NCBI RefSeq assembly: GCF_041537905.1
Contig: NZ_JBGRUO010000021.1
Span: 43,655 to 107,654 of the forward strand
Length of the DNA stretch: 64,000 nucleotides
Source of the DNA: Ruegeria_C sp041537905
GTDB taxonomy: Bacteria > Pseudomonadota > Alphaproteobacteria > Rhodobacterales > Rhodobacteraceae
Direction of reading: 5' to 3'
The position numbers and the translations under genes are program-made. Under the pieces are notes generated by a model that saw only the letters and a program-made list of their open reading frames with translations, did no database searches and was not told the origin of the DNA. This document shows positions 26,579-34,336 of the stretch, piece by piece (the stretch's first letter is position 1; the number at the start of each line of letters is the position of its first letter).

Positions 26579-27868
26579 TCAGACCACCACGTCGATCTTT
26601 TCCTGCGCACCGACCTGGAACACCCGCTTGTAGCGCACGATCTCGTCCGCCGGGCCCATCGCCTTTTTTGGGTTGTCCGACAGCTTGACGGTGGGCCGCC
26701 CATCGGCTGACACCGCCTTGCAGACCAGCGAGAAGGGCGCCAGCCCGTTATCCGGCACCAGATCGCGGAAATCATTGGTCAGGAGCGTACCCCAACCAAA
26801 CGAGATCATCGCCTGATCGGAAAATTCCCGATGCAGAGCCGCAATCATGTCCACGTCTAGACCATCGGAAAAGATGATCCGCTTCTCGCGCGGGTCTTCG
26901 CCGCGCGCGCGCCACCAGTCGATGGCAATCTGCGCGCCTTTTGCCGGATCGCCGCTATCGACGCGGATGCCCGTCCAGCCCGCCAGCCAGTCCGGCGCGC
27001 GATCCAGAAAACCCTTGGTACCATAGGTATCGGGCAGGATGATGCGCAGGTTGCCGTCATGTTCCTCATGCCAGTCGCTCAACACGTCATAAGGGGCCTG
27101 CGCCAGCGCCTCGTCGCTTTCGGCCAGCGCGGAATAGACCATTGGCAGCTCATGCGCATTGGTGCCGATGGCCTCAACTTCGCGCCGCATCGCAATCAGG
27201 CAGTTCGAAGTGCCGGTAAAGGCAGGGCCAAGCCCCTCGATCATCGCCTGCACGCACCAGTCCTGCCAGAGGAAGGAATGGCGGCGGCGGGTGCCGAAAT
27301 CGGCGATGCCCAGACCATCGATGGCGCGCAGCTTTTCGATCTTCTCCCAGACGCGGGTCATGGCACGGGCATAGAGTATCTGCAGTTCAAAGCGGCGCAT
27401 GTCGTTGATCACGGCGCGCGAGCGCAGTTCCATCAGCACAGCAAGCGCGGGAATTTCCCAGAGCATAACCTCATGCCAGAGCCCCTCGAAGGTCAGCTCA
27501 TACTGATCACCGCGCCGTTCCAGGTGGTAGGGCGGCAGGCGCAGCCCTTCGAACCACTCCATGAAGTCGGGCCGAAACATCTGGCGCTTGCCATAGAAGG
27601 TGTTGCCGCGCAGCCATGTACTCTCTCCCCGGCTCAGGCGCAGTGAGCGGATATGGTCGAGCTGTTCGCGCAGCTCGCCCTCGTCAATCAGATCGGCCAG
27701 CGGGACCGAGACGGTTCGATTGATCAGCGAGAATCGGACATGCGTATCCGGCCGATTTCGGAAAACCGACTGGCACATCAACAGCTTATAGAAATCCGTA
27801 TCGATCAGGGATCGGACAATCGGGTCGATCTTCCACTTGTGGTTATAGACGCGCGTTGCGATATCCAC
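26579..27868 (-). CDS. pncB: Nicotinate phosphoribosyltransferase
   Basis: PncB makes nicotinate mononucleotide from nicotinate and PRPP, entering NAD salvage. The 429-residue protein shows the family stretches LIDTDFYKLLMCQSV near residue 22, GTRRRHSFLWQD and FGWGTLLTNDF. The start is GTG at 27868, preceded by GAGG at a good distance; an ATG just upstream is out of frame. Its stop is 6 bp from the convergent aldehyde dehydrogenase gene. The nicotinamidase gene pncA lies 2.4 kb upstream on the same strand with a sensor kinase between them. Confidence 0.94.
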   Translation of the reverse strand: MDIATRVYNHKWKIDPIVRSLIDTDFYKLLMCQSVFRNRPDTHVRFSLINRTVSVPLADLIDEGELREQLDHIRSLRLSRGESTWLRGNTFYGKRQMFRPDFMEWFEGLRLPPYHLERRGDQYELTFEGLWHEVMLWEIPALAVLMELRSRAVINDMRRFELQILYARAMTRVWEKIEKLRAIDGLGIADFGTRRRHSFLWQDWCVQAMIEGLGPAFTGTSNCLIAMRREVEAIGTNAHELPMVYSALAESDEALAQAPYDVLSDWHEEHDGNLRIILPDTYGTKGFLDRAPDWLAGWTGIRVDSGDPAKGAQIAIDWWRARGEDPREKRIIFSDGLDVDMIAALHREFSDQAMISFGWGTLLTNDFRDLVPDNGLAPFSLVCKAVSADGRPTVKLSDNPKKAMGPADEIVRYKRVFQVGAQEKIDVVV

Positions 27869-27926
27869 GGCATACCTCGGGCTTTCTGCCGGTCATGGAT
27901 ACGGCAGGTTTTCCGCCAAGGCAATT

Positions 27927-30149
27927 TCAATGAGCCGCGCATCTGGCCGAGGCCGTCGCCCGCGCATAATGAACCAGCCGTTCCATCAGATCGCCGCGCT
28001 GGATCGGTTTGCACAGAAAATCATCCATACCGGCGGCATGACAGGCTTCGCGGTCGCTATCGAACGTGTTGGCGGTCAGTGCGATGATCTTGGGTTGCGC
28101 GCCATCGCGGGCGCGAATCATCCGTGCCGCCTCCAGCCCGCTCATCACCGGCATGGCAACATCCATCAGGATCAGGTCGGGCGGGTTGCGCTGTACTGCT
28201 TCTACCGCCTGCGCGCCGTCATGGGCAAATTCCAGGTTCAGCGGCACATCCTTGAGGAACTTGCTGATCAGCAGGCGGTTGACCTTGTTGTCGTCGGCCA
28301 CCAGCAATCGCATCCCGTCAAGCTCAAGGCCCGGGCTGGACTCGGCCTTGTCGTCGACCACCTGGGCCTGCGAAGCAAAACCGAAGGGCAGCGTGATGCG
28401 AAAGCAGGTACCCTGCCCGAGCACGGAAGTGACCGTAATCGACCCGCCCATCGCCTCGACCAGCTCTTTCGAGATGGTCAGCCCCAGGCCGGTACCGCCA
28501 TGAGTGCGGTTAATGTCCGCATCCGCCTGTGAAAACCGGTCAAAGACCTGGTCCAGCTTGTCTTCTGCGATCCCGATGCCGGTATCGGCAACCTCGATCG
28601 TCACCGTATGGGCATCGCCACGCGGCGCAACCGACAAGGTGACACCGACACAGCCCTCGGCGGTGAATTTCAGGGCATTGCCGACCAGGTTGATGAGGAT
28701 TTGCCGCAAGCGTCCCTCATCGCCCAGCACCAGCGGCGGCACCGGCGTCCGCGCCCTGAATAAAAGCTGCAGGCCCTTGGCCCGCGCCTGCGGGGTCAGC
28801 AATTGCGTGCTTTCGCGCAGACAGCTTAACAGGTCGAAACGCACCGGGCGCAGGACGGTTTTTCGCGCTTCAAGTTTGGACAGGTCCAGAATGTCGTTGA
28901 TGATGGTCAGAAGCGCTCGCGCCGAGCTGCGGATCGTCAGGGCGTTTTCGCGCTGATCGTCATCCAGTTCGGACTCAAGCAAGACGTCTGCCATGCCGAT
29001 CACCCCATTGAGCGGCGTGCGCAACTCGTGGCTCATCGTTGCCAGAAATTCAGCCTTGGCACGCGCGCCTCGTTCCGCCGCCTCGCGCGCAGCCGCCATT
29101 TCGCTGGCATGGGCGCGTGCCGCAGTCACATCCCGTTCGACCGCGACCCAGACCTCGACCCGTCCGTCAGGGCATTTGACCGGAACCAGATTGATCTCGA
29201 TCCAGATATGCTGTCCGGATTTGGCGGCATTCAGGATTTCACCCCTGAATTCATTGCCCGATGCGATTGCCGCCTTGAGGCGTCGAAGCGTTTCGGGGTC
29301 GGTCTCTGGCGTGTTCATCAGATCACCGGGAAATTGCCCGATCGCCTCCTGCGGGCTATAGCCGGTGATCCGCGTAAAGGCCTCATTGACCCAGGTGATC
29401 CGACCCAGCGCATCCGAAAGAACCACACTGTCATTGGCATTTCGGGCAACCAGCGACAATTGCTGCGCCTCTCGCTGCCGCCGCTCAAGCCTCCGACTGT
29501 TGCGCAGCAGCTCCAGCGTTGAGGCACGCTGACGTTGGAAATTATGATTCACGAACCCTTGAAAGAGCAGCACCATATATGCCAGCAGAAGGATTCCGCA
29601 CAGGTTCGGCACCAAGGCGGCAGTGTTGCCCGAATTGGTCAGGAACGCACCGATATTGAGCGCGATCGCGGTTGCACCATAGATACTCAGCCGCACGATC
29701 GCGGCGCGCCGGTGATAGGGCATTGTCAGACCGGCATCAATCGCGGCCCCCGTCAGAAACGCCATCGCAAAAAACGGCGACTGCCCGGTGACCGGCCCGG
29801 TCCAGCCGACATAGACACAGAACACGATTGTCAGCGCCTGAAACGCAGCGGTCAGCGTCGAGAGTTGCCGCGCCCGTCGATACCTGTGCCCCGCAGCTAT
29901 CGGCACGCGCAGAGAGCGCAGATAGAGGCAATCGACCGCTTCACCCAGCAGCGCGACCAGGACCCCGATCAGACCCGAGGCGGGCCCGTTGGTCAGCGCC
30001 AGGGCAAGACCGCCGGTGATGGTAACAATCTGGCGTGTTCCGAGATTGACAATCCGCCAGCGCGCATAGCGGTGCAGCAGCCCGCGCCGACTGTATTTGC
30101 TTTCAAATCCGGTTCGTTGGTCGGCCGACGGCGACCCGGCATTCGACAT
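27927..30149 (-). CDS. Hybrid sensor histidine kinase / response regulator
   Basis: This 740-residue membrane kinase has, in order: several hydrophobic segments at about residues 40-200, a PAS domain at about 232-345 (VNEAFTRITGYSPQEAIGQ), a short coiled coil rich in Ala and Glu, a HisKA domain with the phospho-acceptor H374 in TMSHELRTPLNG, and a HATPase domain with the G-box GTGLGLTIS. A C-terminal receiver follows with D663 in LILMDVAMPVMSG and K714 in CKP. No DNA-binding output is attached, so phosphate should pass on through a separate phosphotransfer protein. It lies between pncB and pncA on the same strand, but with 58 and 77 bp gaps. The signal is unknown. Confidence 0.92.
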   Translation of the reverse strand: MSNAGSPSADQRTGFESKYSRRGLLHRYARWRIVNLGTRQIVTITGGLALALTNGPASGLIGVLVALLGEAVDCLYLRSLRVPIAAGHRYRRARQLSTLTAAFQALTIVFCVYVGWTGPVTGQSPFFAMAFLTGAAIDAGLTMPYHRRAAIVRLSIYGATAIALNIGAFLTNSGNTAALVPNLCGILLLAYMVLLFQGFVNHNFQRQRASTLELLRNSRRLERRQREAQQLSLVARNANDSVVLSDALGRITWVNEAFTRITGYSPQEAIGQFPGDLMNTPETDPETLRRLKAAIASGNEFRGEILNAAKSGQHIWIEINLVPVKCPDGRVEVWVAVERDVTAARAHASEMAAAREAAERGARAKAEFLATMSHELRTPLNGVIGMADVLLESELDDDQRENALTIRSSARALLTIINDILDLSKLEARKTVLRPVRFDLLSCLRESTQLLTPQARAKGLQLLFRARTPVPPLVLGDEGRLRQILINLVGNALKFTAEGCVGVTLSVAPRGDAHTVTIEVADTGIGIAEDKLDQVFDRFSQADADINRTHGGTGLGLTISKELVEAMGGSITVTSVLGQGTCFRITLPFGFASQAQVVDDKAESSPGLELDGMRLLVADDNKVNRLLISKFLKDVPLNLEFAHDGAQAVEAVQRNPPDLILMDVAMPVMSGLEAARMIRARDGAQPKIIALTANTFDSDREACHAAGMDDFLCKPIQRGDLMERLVHYARATASARCAAH

Positions 30150-30226
30150 GATCCAACCCCGGCCAGTTGTTGCGTTATCCTCAACGGAGTGCCCGACAAA
30201 GGTTAAGATTTCGCAACCCGGTTTAT

Positions 30227-30820
30227 TCAGGTCAGGATGACACCTGCACCGGTCATCGCTTCGATCGCCGCCGCCAGCGACCCGTCCAGATCAATGGCCC
30301 GGCAGGCCTGCATCCGCACGGTGACGCCGTAGCCCAGCCGAGCGGCATCCACCGCCGAAAAATGCACGCAGAAATCGGTGGCGAGCCCGACCAGCGTCAG
30401 ATCGGTGATCCCGCGCGAGCGCAGATAACCATCAAGCCCGGTGGGGGTGACATGATCGTTCTCGAAAAAGGCGGAATAGCTGTCGATCGCGGCCCGGAAC
30501 CCCTTGCGCAGGATCAGATCGCCATCAATGCGCAGATCGGGGTGAAACGCGGCACCGGTCGAGCCCTGAACGCAGTGGTCAGGCCACAGCACCTGCGGAC
30601 CATAAGGCATCTCGACCAGATCATAAGGCGCGGCTTCGGCATGGCTGCTGGCGAAGGAAGAATGTCCCGCCGGGTGCCAGTCCTGGGTCAGCAGGACGGT
30701 CTCGAACCCCTCCATCATCCGGTTGATTTCCGGGACGATTTCATCGCCGCCGGGCACGGCCAACGCGCCGCCGGGGCAGAAATCGTTTTGAACATCGATG
30801 ACCAAAAGGGCTGCGGACAT
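30227..30820 (-). CDS. pncA: Nicotinamidase
   Basis: PncA deamidates nicotinamide to nicotinate, the substrate of PncB. The 197-residue isochorismatase-fold protein has the catalytic Asp in VIDVQNDFCPGGALAV near residue 8-20, the Lys in LRKGF, and the nucleophile Cys in GLATDFCVHFSA. The metal-binding His/Asp set is covered by QDWHPAGHSSF. GGAGG lies about 6 nt upstream of the ATG. Together with pncB it forms the two-step nicotinamide salvage route. Confidence 0.95.
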   Translation of the reverse strand: MSAALLVIDVQNDFCPGGALAVPGGDEIVPEINRMMEGFETVLLTQDWHPAGHSSFASSHAEAAPYDLVEMPYGPQVLWPDHCVQGSTGAAFHPDLRIDGDLILRKGFRAAIDSYSAFFENDHVTPTGLDGYLRSRGITDLTLVGLATDFCVHFSAVDAARLGYGVTVRMQACRAIDLDGSLAAAIEAMTGAGVILT

Positions 30821-30994
30821 GTCATCCTCCGTTTTTCTGAATGCCTAGGCATCGCGCCGCGCCGCGTCAATCGGCGTCTTGCGGATACGGCCTGTCGGGA
30901 CTAAAGCAAAGCCGCCGGAAACGCCCGCCGCCCAGCGCAGAGCCTGATGCGGCCTTATCTGCCCTTCTGGCGCCAAACCAAGCTGGACTGCCGC

Positions 30995-31900
30995 ATGTAC
31001 ACGATCGCCGCCCTCTATCACTTTTCCCGCTTTGCGGAGCCCGCCACACTAAAGCCTGCGCTGCTGGACCTGTGCCGGGCACAGGGCGTCAAAGGAACGC
31101 TTTTGCTGGCAGGCGAAGGCATCAATGGCACCATCGCAGGTCCACGCGCGGGGATCGATGCGGTGCTGGCACATATCCGTGCTTTGCCGGGCTGTTCGGA
31201 TCTGGAGTGGAAAGAGGCGACAAGCGATCACCCGCCTTTCGGCAAGATGAAAGTGCGCCTGAAGAAAGAGATCGTCACCATGGGCCAGCCCGATGTCGAT
31301 CCAAAGGCACGCGTCGGGCATTATGTGGAACCCGAGGACTGGAACGATCTGATCCGCTCTGACGATGTGGTGGTGATCGACACAAGAAATGACTACGAGG
31401 TCGCGATCGGCACGTTCGAGGGGGCCATCGATCCCAAGACCGACAGTTTCCGCGAGTTTCCCGAATGGTGGGCCGCCAACAAAGACCGGTTCCACAACAA
31501 GCGGGTCGCGATGTTCTGCACCGGCGGTATCCGCTGCGAGAAATCGACCAATTACCTGCTTGGGCAGGGTGTCGAGGACGTCTTCCACCTCAAGGGCGGC
31601 ATCCTGCGCTATCTCGAAGAGGTGCCGCAGGAAAACAGCGCCTGGGACGGCGAGTGCTTTGTATTCGACAACCGCGTTTCGGTCGGGCACGGGCTGGTCG
31701 AGGGGCCACATGAGCTCTGCCATGGCTGCCGCCGCCCGATCCTGCCCGAAGATCGCACCCGGCCCGAGTTCGAGGCGGGCGTGTCCTGCCATCACTGCAT
31801 CGACAAGACCAGCGAGGCCGACAAGACCCGCTTTCGCGAGCGCCAGAAACAGATCGCGCTGGCCCGCGCCCGTGGTGAAGAGCATCTAGGTCAGGTTTAG
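30995..31900 (+). CDS. trhO: tRNA uridine(34) hydroxylase TrhO (YceA-type rhodanese)
   Basis: TrhO uses oxygen to make 5-hydroxyuridine at tRNA position 34. The 301-residue protein has the N-terminal YceA domain (LAGEGINGTIAGPR) and a rhodanese domain with the catalytic Cys in MFCTGGIRCEKS near residue 175. A C-terminal Cys-rich segment, CHGCRRPI and CHHC, may bind metal. I chose the ATG at 30995 (MYTIAALYHFSRF), which matches the family start; an in-frame ATG at 30947 adds 16 unrelated residues. It is divergent from pncA. Confidence 0.92.
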   Translation: MYTIAALYHFSRFAEPATLKPALLDLCRAQGVKGTLLLAGEGINGTIAGPRAGIDAVLAHIRALPGCSDLEWKEATSDHPPFGKMKVRLKKEIVTMGQPDVDPKARVGHYVEPEDWNDLIRSDDVVVIDTRNDYEVAIGTFEGAIDPKTDSFREFPEWWAANKDRFHNKRVAMFCTGGIRCEKSTNYLLGQGVEDVFHLKGGILRYLEEVPQENSAWDGECFVFDNRVSVGHGLVEGPHELCHGCRRPILPEDRTRPEFEAGVSCHHCIDKTSEADKTRFRERQKQIALARARGEEHLGQV

Positions 31901-31977
31901 GGACTGAACATCAAAGACTTGCACAGCGCGCGCCAAAGCGTGATGGTTCCGCTGGAGAAGCCTCAGACGGTTCAGAA

Positions 31978-32490
31978 ATGTCCGAACAGATCACATTGGC
32001 AAATGAGTTCCGCCGCACCCTGCTGGGGGCCGCCGCCATGGTCTTTGTCAGCAGTGCCGCGTTTTACTTTCTGTCCCATCTCGATGAGAAACAGGCCGGG
32101 AACGCCTTTGGCAATGTCGCCACCATCGGGTTGGCGATCTGGCTGCTGGTGCAAATCTGGCTGCATGCGGTGCTTGTGGAAAGCCCGCGACGGCAACTGA
32201 TCATCATGGGGATTTCCTTCATTCAGGTGGTGCCGTTCCTGTTTGCCGCCGTATACGGCGCGTTCGGTTATAACGACCTTTGCGTCATAGGCGCAGAAAA
32301 ACCCTCCGATATGCTCTATTTCTCTTACGTGACCTTCACCACGGTCGGGTATGGCGACCTGCAGCCCGTCGGGCTGTGCCGCACTGTGGCAGTGGCCGAG
32401 GCGGTCACGGGCTATGTGCTGCTTGGCCTGTTCGTTGCGGCCACCATCGCGTCTTATACGCGCACGCATCAACGCAATGGCAGGACCTGA
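31978..32490 (+). CDS. Small potassium channel protein
   Basis: This 170-residue membrane protein has the K+ selectivity filter TTVGYGDLQ at residues 119-127, preceded by a pore helix (SYVTFT) and followed by a last transmembrane helix (about 138-160). Two or three further hydrophobic segments lie before the pore. There is no cytoplasmic RCK/TrkA domain or cyclic-nucleotide domain, so gating is not evident from sequence. The ATG at 31978 has a weak ribosome site. It converges with the SOS-regulated gene at 4 bp distance. Confidence 0.85.
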   Translation: MSEQITLANEFRRTLLGAAAMVFVSSAAFYFLSHLDEKQAGNAFGNVATIGLAIWLLVQIWLHAVLVESPRRQLIIMGISFIQVVPFLFAAVYGAFGYNDLCVIGAEKPSDMLYFSYVTFTTVGYGDLQPVGLCRTVAVAEAVTGYVLLGLFVAATIASYTRTHQRNGRT

Positions 32491-32493
32491 GCG

Positions 32494-32832
32494 TCAGCGA
32501 TTGCGGTCGATCCACTCCGACATCAGCTTCTTGTTGCGGAAACACTCATGCGGAATCGGGCGGCGCTTAAGGCGCGACAGCCGCTCGGCATAAGACACCT
32601 GTTTACCGCTGGGATAAGCATCAAAGGGCGACCCGCCTTGCCCCTTGTTCGCAGAAATCCATTCCGACATCCGCTGTCTGTCGCGACGCGCCTCGGGCGG
32701 GATTTCCAGCGCGGCGCGCGCTGCGATTGCAGTGGCAAACTGCATCTGCCGATCGGTCACCGGCAGCAGGTGATAATCATTTCCCGGCTCATTGAACCAG
32801 GCGTCGCGGGCGCTGTTAACCATGAGAGACAT
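32494..32832 (-). CDS. SOS-regulated protein with a tandem 38-residue module (function unknown)
   Basis: I do not recognise this 112-residue protein by name. Residues 25-62 and 74-111 align without gaps as two copies of a 38-residue unit, with about a dozen identities including a shared I-P and the block MSEWI (55-59 and 104-108); the copies end in N. The pattern of Gln followed by an aromatic-Ala turn, then I-P, then a Trp-containing end resembles short helical tail modules I recall from some topoisomerase-like proteins; that link is from memory only. The ATG at 32832 has AAGGA 6 nt upstream. A near-consensus promoter whose spacer contains a LexA box lies just upstream, so the gene is almost certainly DNA-damage inducible. 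Confidence 0.72.
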   Translation of the reverse strand: MSLMVNSARDAWFNEPGNDYHLLPVTDRQMQFATAIAARAALEIPPEARRDRQRMSEWISANKGQGGSPFDAYPSGKQVSYAERLSRLKRRPIPHECFRNKKLMSEWIDRNR

Positions 32833-32852
32833 CCTTGTTCCTTAACAAAAGG

Positions 32853-32881
32853 TATATAGAACAAATACGGAACATTTTCAA
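32853..32881 (-). promoter_or_regulatory. Promoter of the SOS-regulated gene
   Basis: On the minus strand TTGAAA (32881-32876) and TATATA (32858-32853) are separated by exactly 17 bp, a near-consensus sigma-70 promoter. The spacer contains the LexA box. Confidence 0.8.
32859..32873 (-). promoter_or_regulatory. LexA (SOS) box, GTTC-N7-GTTC
   Basis: The minus strand reads GTTC CGTATTT GTTC, exactly the direct-repeat LexA site known from Rhodobacter and other alphaproteobacteria. It lies wholly between the -35 and -10 elements, so LexA binding would block RNA polymerase. Confidence 0.85.
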
Positions 32882-32982
32882 GATCAGGTCGCTGAGGTGA
32901 CAGTTTCAGGTCGCGGCAGGGCTGGAAAACCGGGGCAAGCTGGGCTCTGTTCGTTGTGACTGTCCCAATAAGGTTTGCCCCG

Positions 32983-34233
32983 ATGCCATCGATCTCTCCG
33001 GAACTTTTGACAAGCATCCGCGCCCGGTTTGCACAGATCGATCACTGTCCGCAGCAAGGCCCGCGCATCTTCTTTGAGAATGCGGGCGGGGCGCTGACGC
33101 TGAACGTGGTGGTCGATACGTCAACGCTTTATGCCGCCATCCCTGACAATCAGGGCCGAGACAACCCTGGCAGCCACGAGCTGGTGCGGGTCATCACCAA
33201 AGCCAAGCAAGATATGCGGGTCTTCATGAACGCCAAAGGCGGGCAGTTCTTTGTCGGCGAAAGCGGGACCGAACTGCTGTTCCGCCTGATCATGAATGCC
33301 TGTTTGGGGACCGGCAAGGGCGTGGTACTAGGCTCTACACTGGAACATCCCGCCACGCGCAGCGCCTGCGCCCGTTGGGCCGGGATCGCCGGACAGCGCC
33401 ATGTGCTGATCCCGCATGATGACGCAACCGGCACAATCACCGCCGAGGCCTACGCGCAAGCGGTGACACCAGACACCAAGGTCGCAACGATCATCCATAC
33501 CTCGCCGGTCACTGGCATGGGCGTGGATGTGGCAGCCGTTGCAGCGGCGATCCGGGCAGTGGCGCCCGAGGCGTTCATCGTCGTCGATGGCATCCAGCAC
33601 GCCGCCCATGGCAGGATCGACATCGACAGCTATGGCATCGACGGCTATGTGATCTCGCCCTACAAAGTGTTTTCGCGCCACGGCTACGGGCTGGCCTGGA
33701 TCTCGGACCGCCTGACCCACCTGCCCCACAATGCGCTGATCGACGGCCCCGAAGACAATTGGGAGATGGGCACGCGCGACACCGGCTCTTATGCGACGCT
33801 GTCGGACTTGACGGATTATTTCGAATGGCTCGGCGCGCAAGTATCCGAGGAAACCGACCGACGCGCCCGATTTGTGGCAGCCGGAGAGGCCATCCACGCG
33901 CAGGAAAAGGCCCTGACCGACGCGATGATCCACGGCACCGGCAACCTGCCCGGCCTGAAGGATATCGACGGTGTCCACATCATCGGCGGCATCGACAACC
34001 CCGCGCGCGAGGGGTTGGTCTCGCTCTGGGTCGACAGCATCCCATCGGTGGATGTCGTCCGAAAGCTGAACGATCAGGGCATCCGCACCCATCTGCGCAA
34101 GGCAGATCACTATTCCGGCAACATCCTGACCCCGTTGGGGCAAGAGGCCTGTGTGCGTGTCTCGATGTGTCACTACAATAGCGAACATGAGGTGGCGCAA
34201 TTCCTTGCCGCAATGAAGGCGATCTGCGCCTGA
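32983..34233 (+). CDS. Aminotransferase class V-fold PLP protein (cysteine desulfurase-like)
   Basis: This 416-residue PLP enzyme belongs to fold-type I, class V. The Schiff-base Lys is in SPYKVFSRHG near residue 228, the cofactor Asp/His region is VVDGIQHAAHG, and the N-terminus FFENAGGALTLN is the usual substrate loop. Whether it is a cysteine desulfurase, lyase or aminotransferase cannot be decided; no mobile-loop Cys typical of IscS is obvious. I chose the ATG at 32983 behind AAGG; a GTG at 32956 is an alternative. It is followed by the flavoprotein gene after a hairpin. Confidence 0.84.
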   Translation: MPSISPELLTSIRARFAQIDHCPQQGPRIFFENAGGALTLNVVVDTSTLYAAIPDNQGRDNPGSHELVRVITKAKQDMRVFMNAKGGQFFVGESGTELLFRLIMNACLGTGKGVVLGSTLEHPATRSACARWAGIAGQRHVLIPHDDATGTITAEAYAQAVTPDTKVATIIHTSPVTGMGVDVAAVAAAIRAVAPEAFIVVDGIQHAAHGRIDIDSYGIDGYVISPYKVFSRHGYGLAWISDRLTHLPHNALIDGPEDNWEMGTRDTGSYATLSDLTDYFEWLGAQVSEETDRRARFVAAGEAIHAQEKALTDAMIHGTGNLPGLKDIDGVHIIGGIDNPAREGLVSLWVDSIPSVDVVRKLNDQGIRTHLRKADHYSGNILTPLGQEACVRVSMCHYNSEHEVAQFLAAMKAICA

Positions 34234-34239
34234 TCCGAC

Positions 34240-34270
34240 CCCGTTCCCGACGCACCATGTCGGGAACGGG
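34240..34270 (+). terminator. Perfect 12-bp hairpin after the class V enzyme gene
   Basis: CCCGTTCCCGAC (34240-34251) pairs with GTCGGGAACGGG (34259-34270) around a 7-nt loop. There is no T run, so it may be a Rho-independent-like stop, an mRNA-stabilising hairpin or a protein-binding palindrome. Confidence 0.4.
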
Positions 34271-34336
34271 CCATACGCCGGTCGATTCCTGTGGCTTTCT
34301 GATGCCCAGCACTGGGAAGCAGGGAGCGCGCAAGTC

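Noticed and set aside
30841..30852. 12-bp palindrome ATGCCTAGGCAT between pncA and trhO
   Set aside because: It is short and single, with no second copy or promoter context; not enough to call an operator.
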